Shown piece after piece: positions 30,799 to 39,732 of a DNA stretch of 64,000 nt (position 1 is the first letter of the stretch; every line of letters starts with the position of its first letter). Where the stretch lies: contig NZ_FNGH01000017.1 of NCBI RefSeq assembly GCF_900102875.1, forward strand, positions 1-64,000. Direction: 5' to 3'. The DNA comes from Franzmannia pantelleriensis. Lineage in GTDB: Bacteria > Pseudomonadota > Gammaproteobacteria > Pseudomonadales > Halomonadaceae. A model generated the notes under the pieces. The model ran no database searches and was not told the origin of the DNA. It was given only the letters and a program-made list of their open reading frames with translations. Position numbers and translations under genes: made by a program.

Positions 30799-32202
30799 TT
30801 ACTCCTCCCCGTCGCGGGCATTAGCCGCCGCGACCGCCATGGCGGGTTGCGGCAGTGTGGCGATATAGGCCACCACGTCGCTGACCGCACGGTCGTCGAC
30901 CAGCACCTGGGCCATCTCGATCATCTGGTTGCCGTAGGGATCCTCGCGGTGGCGCCCGCGAATCCCTTGCCGGAAGTTCTGCAACTGGCGCTCCAGGTAC
31001 CAGTCCGGCATGCCCGCCAGGCGCGGGCCGTTGGTGGCGCGGATGCCCTGCCCCTGCTGGCCATGGCAGTTGGCGCAGGTGCGATAGCGGCGTGCGCCGC
31101 GCTCGGGGTCGCCGGCATCGAGGGTGGCCTGAAGCGGCCGCTCGGGCAGGGTTTCGATATAGGCCGCCACGTCGGCTATCGCCTGGCGGTCGGGCAGCAT
31201 GCTGGCGAAGGGACGCATCTGCTGACCGAGGACATCATCCTCATGGGTACCACGAGCCCCGCTGCGGAACAGCTCGAGCTGACGCTCCAGATACCAGGCA
31301 TCGAGCCCCGCCAGCTTGGGTGCATTGAGGGCCTGATTGCCCTGTCCTTCGGCACCATGGCAAGCGGCACAGCTGGTATACCGCGACTCCCCCGCCTCGA
31401 GGTTGCCAGGGTCGCGGGCGGCAATCTCGGCGTAGGTGAGCTGATCATCGAGCCAGGCGTCGAACGTCGCCTGCTCGACTACCTCGACTCGCCCACGCAT
31501 GGCGAAATGCGCGATGCCACAAAGCTGGGCGCAGACGATTTCGTACTCGCCGAGTTCAGTGGGCGTGAACCAGAAGTACGAGGTCTGGCCCGGCACCATG
31601 TCCATCTTGGCCCGGAAATTGGCCACCTTGACGTTGTGCAGCACGTCCTTGGAGCGCAGCACCATCTTCACCGGCCGATCGACCGGCAGCAGCAGGTGTG
31701 GCGCAGTGATCAGGATGTCATCCTGGCCTGCCGGGTCGTCGATCAGCCCGAAGGGGTTGTGCTCATCGATGAACCGGTTATGCGCCGAGCCGAATCGGCC
31801 GTCTTCCCCCGGAAAACGGAAGCTCCAATGCCACTGCTGCCCCACCACCTCGACCTCATGGGCATCCTCCGGGGGTGACACGAACGCTGCCCACACCACC
31901 AAGCCAGGGGCCAGCAGGCCGGCGATACCCAGCGTGGTCAGGCCGGTCAGCCACAGCTCCAGCGACTTGTTCTCAGGATCGTACTGGGAGCGGCGGCGCT
32001 GGTTGTACCGATAGCGAACGATCACATAGGCCAGGAACAGGTTCACCGCCAGGAATACCGCGCCGGTGACCCACAGGGTGATCTGGATGGTGTCGTCGAT
32101 CGCTCCCCAGTTGGAGGCCAGCGGGGTGAGATACCAGGGGCTGAAAAAGAAGAACAGCACCGAACCAACCGCCAACACGATCACTGCAATCGCCATTGCC
32201 AT
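30799..32202 (-). CDS. ctaC: Cytochrome c oxidase subunit II fused to two cytochrome c domains (caa3 type)
   Basis: The 467-residue protein receives electrons and passes them to CuA. It has two transmembrane helices (about 5-25 and 42-62 with a third hydrophobic stretch near 85-110), a CuA cupredoxin domain ending with the ligand set CAQLCGIAHFAM, then two tandem class I cytochrome c domains with haem motifs CAACH and CANCH and distal methionines probably in QMRPFASML and QMIEMAQVL. The two haem domains are similar to one another (YLERQLELF/YLERQLQNF), suggesting internal duplication. Most caa3 enzymes carry a single haem domain. The start follows AGGGGGG. No cox11, cox15 or ctaB assembly gene is in the window. 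Confidence 0.94.
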   Translation of the reverse strand: MAMAIAVIVLAVGSVLFFFFSPWYLTPLASNWGAIDDTIQITLWVTGAVFLAVNLFLAYVIVRYRYNQRRRSQYDPENKSLELWLTGLTTLGIAGLLAPGLVVWAAFVSPPEDAHEVEVVGQQWHWSFRFPGEDGRFGSAHNRFIDEHNPFGLIDDPAGQDDILITAPHLLLPVDRPVKMVLRSKDVLHNVKVANFRAKMDMVPGQTSYFWFTPTELGEYEIVCAQLCGIAHFAMRGRVEVVEQATFDAWLDDQLTYAEIAARDPGNLEAGESRYTSCAACHGAEGQGNQALNAPKLAGLDAWYLERQLELFRSGARGTHEDDVLGQQMRPFASMLPDRQAIADVAAYIETLPERPLQATLDAGDPERGARRYRTCANCHGQQGQGIRATNGPRLAGMPDWYLERQLQNFRQGIRGRHREDPYGNQMIEMAQVLVDDRAVSDVVAYIATLPQPAMAVAAANARDGEE

Positions 32203-32238
32203 CGGCAGCCCCCCTTCCCTACGACCATCTATTGTTAG

Positions 32239-32315
32239 TCAGACATCGCACTTATTTATTCAATGTCTGATATCAATGCACGACCGGCGTCGTACTCTTT
32301 TCATTCATATGAAAA
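32239..32315. promoter_or_regulatory. Inverted repeats upstream of the cytochrome oxidase operon
   Basis: TCAGACAT (32239-32246) and ATGTCTGA (32263-32270) form a perfect 8-bp inverted repeat with a 16-bp spacer, starting 37 bp from the ctaC start. A second inverted repeat TTTTCAT/ATGAAAA (32298-32304, 32309-32315) follows. They lie in the A+T-rich promoter region of the oxidase operon and are candidate operators; no regulator can be named. Confidence 0.45.
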
Positions 32316-32358
32316 GTTGCTACTAAAACTCATCAAATAGCATATCGAGTATGGGCAC

Positions 32359-32895
32359 TTAAATGCCGGTACCGCAGTGGTGGCGTCGCTCTTCTGCCGT
32401 GACCTTGTCGATGATCACCTCGGGATGGTGGCGGTGAATCGCCGAGTAGACCTTCGACTCCTGCTCGTTGGCGACATCGACCATCATCAGGAAAGCACCG
32501 CGCTCGATATCTTCCTCATACTTGTCGATTTTCACATCGTGAACCGATACGCCGATCATGGTGCTGGTCCAGACACCGAACAGGCCGCCGAAGATGCCCA
32601 TGCCGGCAATTACCACGCTGATACCGATGTCCCCGAAGCCCCCACCCAGCACGTAGTAGACCAGTACCCCGAGGGCACAGCCGAGTGGGATGCCGTACAA
32701 CAAGCCGCGCACAGCAGCATGCCCCACGTCGGAGGTCTGGCGCAGGGTAGCGTTGTTGACGCCACGCTCCTGGAGGTGCACCCAATCCCGTCCGGTAACA
32801 TGCACTTCGTTACGGGATAAACCCAGCTCATCCAGCTCATGGGCGATATTGACCGTGGTATCCAGGTCGGGAGTGAGAAAATAGAGGCGCTGCAT
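32359..32895 (-). CDS. Small membrane protein with glycine-zipper helices (DUF1269-like)
   Basis: The 178-residue protein has an N-terminal alpha/beta domain (residues 1-58) that resembles the fold used for small-molecule or nucleotide sensing, then two glycine-rich hydrophobic helices (about 62-85 and 92-113, with GLLYGIPLGCALG and GMGIFGGLFGVW), then a second soluble domain ending in HHPEVIIDKV. The pattern is that of DUF1269/general-stress-type proteins of unknown function. It lies upstream of, and divergent in control from, hutC, and is transcribed towards the oxidase operon. Confidence 0.68.
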   Translation of the reverse strand: MQRLYFLTPDLDTTVNIAHELDELGLSRNEVHVTGRDWVHLQERGVNNATLRQTSDVGHAAVRGLLYGIPLGCALGVLVYYVLGGGFGDIGISVVIAGMGIFGGLFGVWTSTMIGVSVHDVKIDKYEEDIERGAFLMMVDVANEQESKVYSAIHRHHPEVIIDKVTAEERRHHCGTGI

Positions 32896-33186
32896 ATGAT
32901 GCCCTCCTCAATCAGGTGCGGGCGACTCAACGCGACATCAGGCACCGTAAACTAGTGCAGTCGCTTACTTGATAATTCATCCCTAAACCATCACATCGTC
33001 ATTAACGACCCGCTTAGTTGGGTTTGTCCTTATCAAGGTTGTCTATCTTTTGTTTTCGAGCAAGTTTCTTTTATGTCGATTAAGACTAAGGCGATGCGGG
33101 TGACTCATCTCCTGGGGTGTAACCACCGCCCGGGGTAGGTAAACTGCTGACTGACAGATCACCCGATACAGGACCCAGCGCCGACC
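32896..33186. other. Intergenic region between the DUF1269-like gene and hutC
   Basis: This 291-bp spacer is clearly richer in A+T than its surroundings (about 32950-33090) and must hold divergent promoters. I see no open frame, tRNA-like fold or TGTATATACA palindrome in it. A short ACCC/GGGT hairpin lies near 33007-33022. Confidence 0.4.
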
Positions 33187-33903
33187 ATGGGCAGCTCACC
33201 CCCGCTCTACCTGCAGATTCAGCAGCACCTGCTGGAGAAGATCCACAGCGGCGTCTGGCCGACGCACTACCAGATTCCCCCCGAGGAGCAGCTGGCCCGC
33301 GACTTCGGCGTCAGCCGCATGACCGCTAACAAGGCGATCCGCGACCTGGTTCAGCAGGGCTACCTGACTCGCCAGCCGGGGCTGGGTACTTTCGTCACTG
33401 ATCGCAAAGCCGAGTCATCGTTGGTCGAGGTCCACAACATTGCCGAGGAAGTACGCAGCCGCGGGCACCAATATGCCAATCGAGTGCTGACCAGCGAAGC
33501 CATTGCCGCCGACGATGAGGTGGCGCTGCGCCTCGGCGTGCGCCTCGCCACCCGGGTCTTCCACACCCTGATCGTGCACTGTGAAAACGACGTGCCGATC
33601 CAGCTCGAGGACCGCTACGTCAATCCACGCTGGGTGCCCGACTACCTGACCACCGATTTTTCCCGACAAACCCCCAACGAGGTGCTGGTCGCGGCCTGCC
33701 CGATCACCGATATCGAACATGTGGTAGAGGCGGTGCTGGTGGATGCCGCCACCGCCGACCATCTCGACACCGATACCCAGCGCCCCTGCCTGAGCATGAT
33801 TCGGCGTACCTGGTCCGGCGAGCACCTGATCAGCTACGCCCGGCTGATTCATCCCGGCGAGCGCTACAAGCTGCGCTCCTCGGTGCACCGCAACGGCTCG
33901 TGA
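33187..33903 (+). CDS. hutC: Histidine-utilisation repressor, GntR/HutC family
   Basis: HutC represses histidine catabolic genes and is released by urocanate in related bacteria. The 238-residue protein has a GntR winged helix (residues 5-70, with QIPPEEQLARDFGVSRMTAN) and a UTRA effector domain (about 90-235, with FHTLIVHCENDVPIQLEDRYV and NEVLVAACPITDIEHVVEA). It lies 1.7 kb from the hutI promoter, separated by the YjiH-type gene. Its probable operators lie between yjiH and hutI and not in front of hutC itself. Confidence 0.94.
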   Translation: MGSSPPLYLQIQQHLLEKIHSGVWPTHYQIPPEEQLARDFGVSRMTANKAIRDLVQQGYLTRQPGLGTFVTDRKAESSLVEVHNIAEEVRSRGHQYANRVLTSEAIAADDEVALRLGVRLATRVFHTLIVHCENDVPIQLEDRYVNPRWVPDYLTTDFSRQTPNEVLVAACPITDIEHVVEAVLVDAATADHLDTDTQRPCLSMIRRTWSGEHLISYARLIHPGERYKLRSSVHRNGS

Positions 33904-33928
33904 CCTGGCGCAGCCTCTAACGCAGTTC

Positions 33929-33948
33929 GGCCGGGCTTATGCCCGACC
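33929..33948 (+). terminator. Weak hairpin between convergent hutC and the YjiH-type gene
   Basis: The stem CGGGC/GCCCG with loop TTAT is extended by GG/CC across one mismatch. It is followed by AAAT on the plus strand. It may end hutC transcription, but the T tract is poor. Confidence 0.4.
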
Positions 33949-33975
33949 AAATCGTCACCCGGCAGCGTCGACGGA

Positions 33976-35313
33976 TCAGCCTGCGGAGAGCGCCAGGACC
34001 AGATATCCTGCCGGCACCGCCAGCAGCAGGCTCAGCGCCACGCGCATGAACCACACCACCACGATGCGTGTCACCGACAGCGGAATGCTGGTGGAAAGAA
34101 TGCAGGGAATCGACGCCGAGAAGAACAGCACCGACGACACCGATACCACCCCGGCGGCGAAGCGCGCCACGAACTCGGCCTCGGCCATCAGTAGCGCCGG
34201 CAGGAACATCTCGGCCAGCCCCGCCGCAGAGGCCTGGGCCAGCGCCGCACCGTCCTCTAGCCCCCAGATCGCCACGAACGGATAAAACAGCCAGCCCAAC
34301 CACTCGAACAGCGGCGTGTACTTGGCCAGCAGCAGCCCCAGCAGACCTACCGACATGATCGACGGCAGGATGCTGATCGCCATCACCAGCCCCTCACGCA
34401 CGTTGAGCGCCACGCTGCGGTGCAGGCCCGGCGCCTGCTCGGCGACGCCGAGCCCGGTGCGCCAGGCGGTAGAGAGCCGCTTGCCGGGCAGTGCCTCGGG
34501 CTCGCCATCGGGCTTGCCGTCATCCATCCGCGACAGCGGCGGCAAGCGCACGGTCACCGCGGTGACGATGAAGGTGATGGCCAGGGTCAGCCAGAAGTAC
34601 AGGTTCCAGACGCTCATCAGATCCAGGGTGCGCGCCACGATGATCATGAAGGTCGCCGACACCGTGGAAAAGCCAGTGGCAATGATTGCCGCCTCGCGCG
34701 CCGAGTACTGCCCAGCCTGATAGACCCGGTTAGTGATCAGCAGGCCGATGGAGTAGCTGCCGACGAAAGACGCTACCGCATCGATGGCGCTGCGTCCCGG
34801 CGTACGCCAGATGGGACGCATGATCGGCTGCAGCAGTACACCGATCAGCTCCAGCAGCCCGTAGCTGATCAGCAGCGCCAGAAATACCGCGCCAATCGGT
34901 ACGATCAGTCCTACCGGAATCACCAGCCGCTCGAACAGAAACGGCAGCATATCCGGCTCATGCAGGAAGCCAGGGCCCCAGCCGGTCATGGCCATCAGCG
35001 CCGCGGCCACCCCGGCGATCTTGAGCACGCTGAAGATGCGCTCGGTGAGGCTACGGTTCCAGTATCCCTTGATCAGTGGGTAGGCGGCACCGGCGATGAT
35101 CAGCGCCAGGGCGTAGAAGCCACTTAGCTCACCCAACAGCGTGCGCGCGCCGGTGACCATATGGTCGAGCAGGATGGTGGTATTGCCGGCGATGGTGACC
35201 GGCACGAAGAAGATCAAGATGCCCAGCGCACTGGGCAAAAACAGTTTGAGCACGGTAGCGGGCCGGGCGGCCCCAGCGTGGCGCTGATCGGCCGTCGAAT
35301 GGTGATGTGGCAT
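33976..35313 (-). CDS. YjiH-family membrane protein (nucleoside-recognition/gate domain)
   Basis: The 445-residue polytopic protein has about ten helices and the paired gate-domain pattern typical of YjiH proteins (FVGSYSIGLLITNRVYQAG and SVSSVLFFSASIPCILSTSIP). Homologues often sit in hut clusters and have been suggested as transporters for histidine or its breakdown products, but this is not proven as far as I know. It is divergent from hutI and one of the two probable HutC operators lies 75 bp upstream of its start, so it is likely part of the hut regulon. GGGAGG precedes the ATG. Confidence 0.83.
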   Translation of the reverse strand: MPHHHSTADQRHAGAARPATVLKLFLPSALGILIFFVPVTIAGNTTILLDHMVTGARTLLGELSGFYALALIIAGAAYPLIKGYWNRSLTERIFSVLKIAGVAAALMAMTGWGPGFLHEPDMLPFLFERLVIPVGLIVPIGAVFLALLISYGLLELIGVLLQPIMRPIWRTPGRSAIDAVASFVGSYSIGLLITNRVYQAGQYSAREAAIIATGFSTVSATFMIIVARTLDLMSVWNLYFWLTLAITFIVTAVTVRLPPLSRMDDGKPDGEPEALPGKRLSTAWRTGLGVAEQAPGLHRSVALNVREGLVMAISILPSIMSVGLLGLLLAKYTPLFEWLGWLFYPFVAIWGLEDGAALAQASAAGLAEMFLPALLMAEAEFVARFAAGVVSVSSVLFFSASIPCILSTSIPLSVTRIVVVWFMRVALSLLLAVPAGYLVLALSAG

Positions 35314-35387
35314 GGGGAGTGCCTCCCTCTGGTTGTCTGATTAGGCAGTAAGGGGAAATCGCATGGGCGGCAATGACACCGTCAATA

Positions 35388-35397
35388 TGTATATACA
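35388..35397. promoter_or_regulatory. Probable HutC operator 1
   Basis: This perfect palindrome, TGTATATACA in context ATATGTATATACAATA, is 75 bp upstream of the YjiH-type gene. The same decamer recurs 220 bp away. HutC-type GntR repressors bind palindromes of the TGTATATACA kind, as I recall from Pseudomonas hut promoters. Confidence 0.75.
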
Positions 35398-35607
35398 ATA
35401 GATAGCCCAACCTCGCCAATCCCGCCTGGCCTCCAGCGACTATACTTTGGTCTTACCAAGACTCGAGAGAGCCATTACCCTGCGTCCGAAATGGCAAATA
35501 TATTCGATTAAAATCAATGTATTATAAACTTAACGGCAATCTTGAACGCCACCCTGCGAGGAGAGGTACCAACACCGCACTTGACGCCGCTTCCGGGCTC
35601 GGCTAAA

Positions 35608-35617
35608 TGTATATACA
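35608..35617. promoter_or_regulatory. Probable HutC operator 2
   Basis: This is the second copy of TGTATATACA, in context AAATGTATATACAAAT, 27 bp upstream of the hutI start codon and just before its AGGAGG. Position near the ribosome binding site suits repression of hutIGUH. Confidence 0.78.
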
Positions 35618-35644
35618 AATACAGCATCCCATCAGGAGGCCAAC

Positions 35645-36865
35645 ATGCCAGCGCACCCGACCAACGCCCTGCTGTGGCGCGACGTCACGCTCTTCGACGG
35701 CCATCGCACCCACCCCGAGCCAATGGCGGTAATTGTCGAGGGCAAGCGTATCGCCCAGGTGATGCCAATGGCCCAGGCGGACGATGCACGGCTTGCCGCG
35801 TGCCGCGAAATGGCCCGCGGCGGTGTCATGACCCCCGGCCTGGTGGACTGCCATACCCACCTGGTCTTCGGCGGCTCGCGAGCCGATGAGTTTGAGCAGC
35901 GCCTCGAAGGGGTCAGCTATGAGGAGATCGCCCGCCGCGGCGGCGGCATCCTCAGCACCGTCAACGCCACCCGCGCGGCCAGCGAGGATGAACTCTTCGC
36001 CGCCGCGCTGCCGCGCCTAGAAGCACTGATGGCCGAGGGCGTGACCACAGTGGAGATCAAGTCCGGCTACGGCCTCAACGTGGATGATGAGCTGAAGATG
36101 CTGCGCGTGGCGCGTCGCCTGGGCGAGGCGCTGCCGGTGCGAGTGGTCACCACCCTGCTCGGCGCCCACGCCCTGCCACCGGAGTACAAGCACGATAGCG
36201 ACGGCTATATCCGCCTGGTCTGCGAGGAGATGATCCCCGCCGCCGTCGCCGAGGGCCTGGCCGACGCCGTCGACGTGTTCTGCGAGAAGATCGCCTTCTC
36301 GGTGGCCCAGTGCGAGCGGGTCTTCGCCGCCGCCAAGGCCCATGGCCTGCCGATCAAGGCCCACGCCGAGCAGCTCTCCAACCTCGGCGGCAGCGCCGCC
36401 GCGGCGCGCTTCGGCGCCCTCTCCACCGACCATATCGAATACCTCGACGAGGCCGGCGTGGCCGCGCTGCGCGAGGCCGGTAGCGTCGCCGTGCTGCTGC
36501 CTGGAGCCTTCCATACCCTGCGCGAGACCCAGCTGCCGCCCATCGAGGCACTGCGCCGCGCCGGGGTACCCATGGCCGTGGCCACCGACGCCAACCCGGG
36601 CAGCTCACCGATCTTTGACCCGACGCTGATGCTCAACTTTGCCTGCACCCTGTTCCGCCTCACGCCTCAGGAAGCGCTGGCCGGGATGACTGCCCACGGT
36701 GCCCAGGCGCTGGGACTCGCCGCACAAGGCCTCGGCCGCATCCAGGCCGACGCCCCGGCGGATCTGTGCCTGTGGGACGCCGACACCCCGGCGGCCCTCG
36801 CCTATGCCGTGCAGCCGGGACGCCTGCGCCAGCGGATCTTTAACGGAGCGCTTGGTCATGACTAA
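35645..36865 (+). CDS. hutI: Imidazolonepropionase
   Basis: It hydrolyses 4-imidazolone-5-propionate to N-formimino-L-glutamate in histidine catabolism. The 406-residue amidohydrolase shows the metal motif [13 protein letters not shown], the [11 protein letters not shown] substrate loop, [21 protein letters not shown] and the final Asp region [16 protein letters not shown] precedes the ATG by six bases. Its end overlaps hutG by 8 bp. Confidence 0.97.
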   Translation: MPAHPTNALLWRDVTLFDGHRTHPEPMAVIVEGKRIAQVMPMAQADDARLAACREMARGGVMTPGLVDCHTHLVFGGSRADEFEQRLEGVSYEEIARRGGGILSTVNATRAASEDELFAAALPRLEALMAEGVTTVEIKSGYGLNVDDELKMLRVARRLGEALPVRVVTTLLGAHALPPEYKHDSDGYIRLVCEEMIPAAVAEGLADAVDVFCEKIAFSVAQCERVFAAAKAHGLPIKAHAEQLSNLGGSAAAARFGALSTDHIEYLDEAGVAALREAGSVAVLLPGAFHTLRETQLPPIEALRRAGVPMAVATDANPGSSPIFDPTLMLNFACTLFRLTPQEALAGMTAHGAQALGLAAQGLGRIQADAPADLCLWDADTPAALAYAVQPGRLRQRIFNGALGHD

Positions 36866-37802
36866 TCCCATCGATATGTCGGCCTGGGCCGGCCGCGAGG
36901 ACCCCGAGGCCGACAGCCTGCGTTGGCATCAAGCGATCCAGCCACTGATGCCGGACAGCCCACCTGGCGTGGCCCTGCTGGGTTTCGCCTGCGATGCCGG
37001 CGTGGCACGCAACAAGGGGCGTATCGGCGCCGCCAAGGGGCCTCGTGCACTACGCCGCGCCCTGGCGTCACTGGCCTGGCACCGCCAGGCGCCGGCCTAT
37101 GACGCCGGCGACGTGACCTGCCACGGCGATACCGACATGGAAGCCGCCCAGGCACGACTCGCCGAGCGGCTAGCTGCCCTGATCGCGGCAGGCCAGCGCC
37201 CCATTGCCCTCGGCGGCGGGCACGAGATCGCCTTTGCCAGCTGGTCCGGGCTGGCCCGCCACCTCGACGCCAGCGGCGAAGACAAGCCGCGGGTCGGCAT
37301 CATCAATCTCGATGCCCACCTCGACCTGCGCTACCCGGCGCATGTGCGCTCCTCCGGCACGCCTTTCGCGCAGATCGCCGAGGCCTGCGAAGCACGCGGC
37401 TGGCCGTTCCGCTATGCCTGCCTGGGGGTGAGCCGCGCCGCCAATACCCGGGCGCTGTTCAACCGCGCTCGGGAACTGGGCGTGCTGGTGCGCGAAGACC
37501 GTGAGATCGATGCCAAGAGGCTGGATGCCGTGGTCAGGGACCTGCAGCGCTTTATGGCGCGCTGCGACCACCTCTACCTGACCATCGACCTCGACGTGCT
37601 GCCCGCCGCCGAAGCTCCCGGGGTCAGCGCCCCGGCAGCCCGCGGCGTATCGCTAGCCCTGCTCGAGCCGCTGATCGAGGAAGTGCGCGACAGCGGCAAG
37701 CTGCGCCTCGCGGACCTCGCCGAGCTCAACCCCGACCACGATATCGACGAGCGCACCGCCCGCGTGGCGGCGCGCCTGATCCATCAACTGACACTGGACT
37801 GA
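36858..37802 (+). CDS. hutG: Formimidoylglutamase
   Basis: This binuclear-manganese ureohydrolase splits N-formimino-L-glutamate to glutamate and formamide. The 314-residue protein has the arginase-family metal motifs [17 protein letters not shown] and [14 protein letters not shown]. The start at 36858 overlaps the hutI stop; longer frames upstream would lie inside hutI. The presence of this enzyme means the four-step route to formamide; neither hutF nor a formylglutamate deformylase is seen. Confidence 0.94.
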   Translation: MTNPIDMSAWAGREDPEADSLRWHQAIQPLMPDSPPGVALLGFACDAGVARNKGRIGAAKGPRALRRALASLAWHRQAPAYDAGDVTCHGDTDMEAAQARLAERLAALIAAGQRPIALGGGHEIAFASWSGLARHLDASGEDKPRVGIINLDAHLDLRYPAHVRSSGTPFAQIAEACEARGWPFRYACLGVSRAANTRALFNRARELGVLVREDREIDAKRLDAVVRDLQRFMARCDHLYLTIDLDVLPAAEAPGVSAPAARGVSLALLEPLIEEVRDSGKLRLADLAELNPDHDIDERTARVAARLIHQLTLD

Positions 37803-37820
37803 CGTCCCCAGGAGCCCAAC

Positions 37821-39509
37821 ATGAACAGCCATCAGCCCCTAGACCCGCGCCACGACGCCAGCCGTCGGATCGCCGCCCCCACCGGCAGCGAACTGAGCTG
37901 CAAGAGCTGGCTCACCGAAGCCCCCATGCGCATGCTGATGAACAACCTTCATCCGGATGTGGCCGAGCGCCCCGAGGACCTGGTGGTCTACGGCGGCATC
38001 GGCCGCGCCGCCCGCGACTGGCAGTGCTACGACACCATCGTCGCGACCCTCCAGCGCCTCGAAGACAACCAGTCGCTGCTGATCCAGTCCGGCAAGCCGG
38101 TGGGGGTGTTCGAGACCCACAAGGACGCCCCGCGGGTGCTGATCGCCAACTCCAACCTGGTGCCGGCCTGGGCCAACTGGGAGCACTTCAACGAGCTGGA
38201 TAAGCAGGGCCTGATGATGTATGGCCAGATGACCGCCGGCTCGTGGATCTATATCGGCTCCCAGGGCATCGTCCAGGGCACCTACGAAACCTTCGTCGAA
38301 GCCGGGCGCCAGCACTATGACGGCAAGTTGGCCGGCCGCTGGATCCTCACCGCCGGCCTCGGCGGCATGGGTGGCGCCCAGCCGCTGGCGGCGACCCTGG
38401 CCGGGGCCTGCTCGCTGAACATCGAGTGCCAGCAGACCAGCATCGACTTCCGCCTGCGCACCCGCTACCTCGACGAGCAGGCCGACGACCTCGACGACGC
38501 ACTTGCGCGCATCGAGCGCTACACCGCCGAGGGCAAAGCGGTTTCCATCGGCCTGTGTGCCAACGCCGCCGATATCCTGCCGGAGCTGGCCAAGCGTGGC
38601 GTGAAACCCGACATGGTCACCGACCAGACCAGCGCCCACGACCCGCTGCACGGCTACCTGCCCGCCGGCTGGAGCTGGGACGAATACGTGGCCCGCGGCA
38701 AGCGCGAGCCCGCCGCGGTGGTCAAGGCCGCCAAGCAGTCCATGGCGGTGCACGTGCAGGCCATGCTCGACTTCCAGAAGATGGGCGTGCCGACCTTCGA
38801 CTACGGCAACAATATCCGCCAGATGGCCCAGGAAGAGGGCGTGGATAACGCCTTCGACTTCCCCGGTTTCGTGCCGGCCTATATCCGCCCGCTGTTCTGC
38901 CAGGGCATCGGCCCGTTCCGTTGGGTGGCGCTCTCCGGCGACCCGGAGGACATCTATAAGACCGACCAGAAGGTCAAGGAGCTGATCCCCGACGACCCGC
39001 ACCTGCACAACTGGTTGGATATGGCCCGTGAGCGGATCTCGTTCCAGGGGCTGCCGGCACGGATCTGCTGGGTCGGCCTCAAGGATCGCGCCCGCCTCGG
39101 CCAGGCCTTCAACGAGATGGTCGCCAATGGCGAACTCAAGGCGCCCATCGTGATCGGCCGCGACCACCTCGACTCCGGCTCGGTGGCCAGCCCCAACCGC
39201 GAGACCGAAGCGATGATGGACGGCTCCGACGCCGTCTCCGACTGGCCGCTGCTCAACGCCCTGCTCAACACCGCCGGCGGCGCCACCTGGGTCTCGCTGC
39301 ACCACGGCGGCGGCGTCGGCATGGGCTATTCACAGCACGCCGGGGTGGTGATCGTCGCCGACGGCAGCGATGACGCCCACGCCCGCCTCGGCCGAGTGCT
39401 GCGCAACGACCCGGGCACCGGGGTGATGCGCCACGCCGACGCCGGCTACGATATCGCCAAGCAGTCCGCCCGCGACAACGGCCTCGACCTGCCGATGCTG
39501 GATAAGTAA
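37821..39509 (+). CDS. hutU: Urocanate hydratase
   Basis: It adds water to urocanate to give imidazolonepropionate, with tightly bound NAD. The 562-residue protein has the conserved [11 protein letters not shown], the Rossmann segment [38 protein letters not shown], and the catalytic-region stretch [19 protein letters not shown]. The Cys in [13 protein letters not shown] is also conserved. It follows hutG by 18 bp with CAGGAG before the ATG. A 223-bp spacer containing an inverted dispersed repeat separates it from hutH. Confidence 0.98.
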   Translation: MNSHQPLDPRHDASRRIAAPTGSELSCKSWLTEAPMRMLMNNLHPDVAERPEDLVVYGGIGRAARDWQCYDTIVATLQRLEDNQSLLIQSGKPVGVFETHKDAPRVLIANSNLVPAWANWEHFNELDKQGLMMYGQMTAGSWIYIGSQGIVQGTYETFVEAGRQHYDGKLAGRWILTAGLGGMGGAQPLAATLAGACSLNIECQQTSIDFRLRTRYLDEQADDLDDALARIERYTAEGKAVSIGLCANAADILPELAKRGVKPDMVTDQTSAHDPLHGYLPAGWSWDEYVARGKREPAAVVKAAKQSMAVHVQAMLDFQKMGVPTFDYGNNIRQMAQEEGVDNAFDFPGFVPAYIRPLFCQGIGPFRWVALSGDPEDIYKTDQKVKELIPDDPHLHNWLDMARERISFQGLPARICWVGLKDRARLGQAFNEMVANGELKAPIVIGRDHLDSGSVASPNRETEAMMDGSDAVSDWPLLNALLNTAGGATWVSLHHGGGVGMGYSQHAGVVIVADGSDDAHARLGRVLRNDPGTGVMRHADAGYDIAKQSARDNGLDLPMLDK

Positions 39510-39539
39510 GCGCGCCTCGACGTGCGACGCGATGAGCGC

Positions 39540-39640
39540 CGGGGATAAGGCGAAGCGAGGGTTTTTTGCCATGGATGGCAAAAGTAGCGCCCAGGGATGG
39601 GTTTACAGCGCCCTCGCGGAGGCTTGTTACCGGCAAAGCT
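39540..39640 (-). repeat. Dispersed structured intergenic repeat, copy 3, inverted (hutU-hutH spacer)
   Basis: Read on the minus strand this copy has GCCTCCGCGAGGGCGCTG, then AACCCATCCCTGGGCGCTA, matching copy 1 closely, and then a hairpin TTTTGCCAT/ATGGCAAAA (39564-39583). Copy 1 has GGCTGGCCAT/ATGGCCAGCC at the same place, so the outer pairs changed on both arms and pairing is kept. The second hairpin of copies 1 and 2 is absent. The element is within the hutIGUH transcription unit and oriented against it. Confidence 0.8.
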
Positions 39641-39732
39641 CATCGCTTCAGCTGCCAACGCCTGATGCGCTGAGCACCGGAACAGCTCCTAACCAGTCAG
39701 CAAAGAACGCACCTTTAAAAGAGATTCACCGC

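Larger units (their letters stand above)
35314..35644. promoter_or_regulatory. Divergent yjiH-type / hutI control region
   Basis: This 331-bp spacer holds two identical TGTATATACA palindromes, one near each gene. Between them is an A+T-rich stretch (35488-35534) and a short inverted repeat TTGGT/ACCAA (35447-35459) just after TATACT. No coding frame is supported in it. Confidence 0.75.

Noticed and set aside
33100-33186. A HutC operator in front of hutC itself
   Set aside because: I read the spacer on both strands and found no TGTATATACA or near match, so autoregulation is not supported by sequence.
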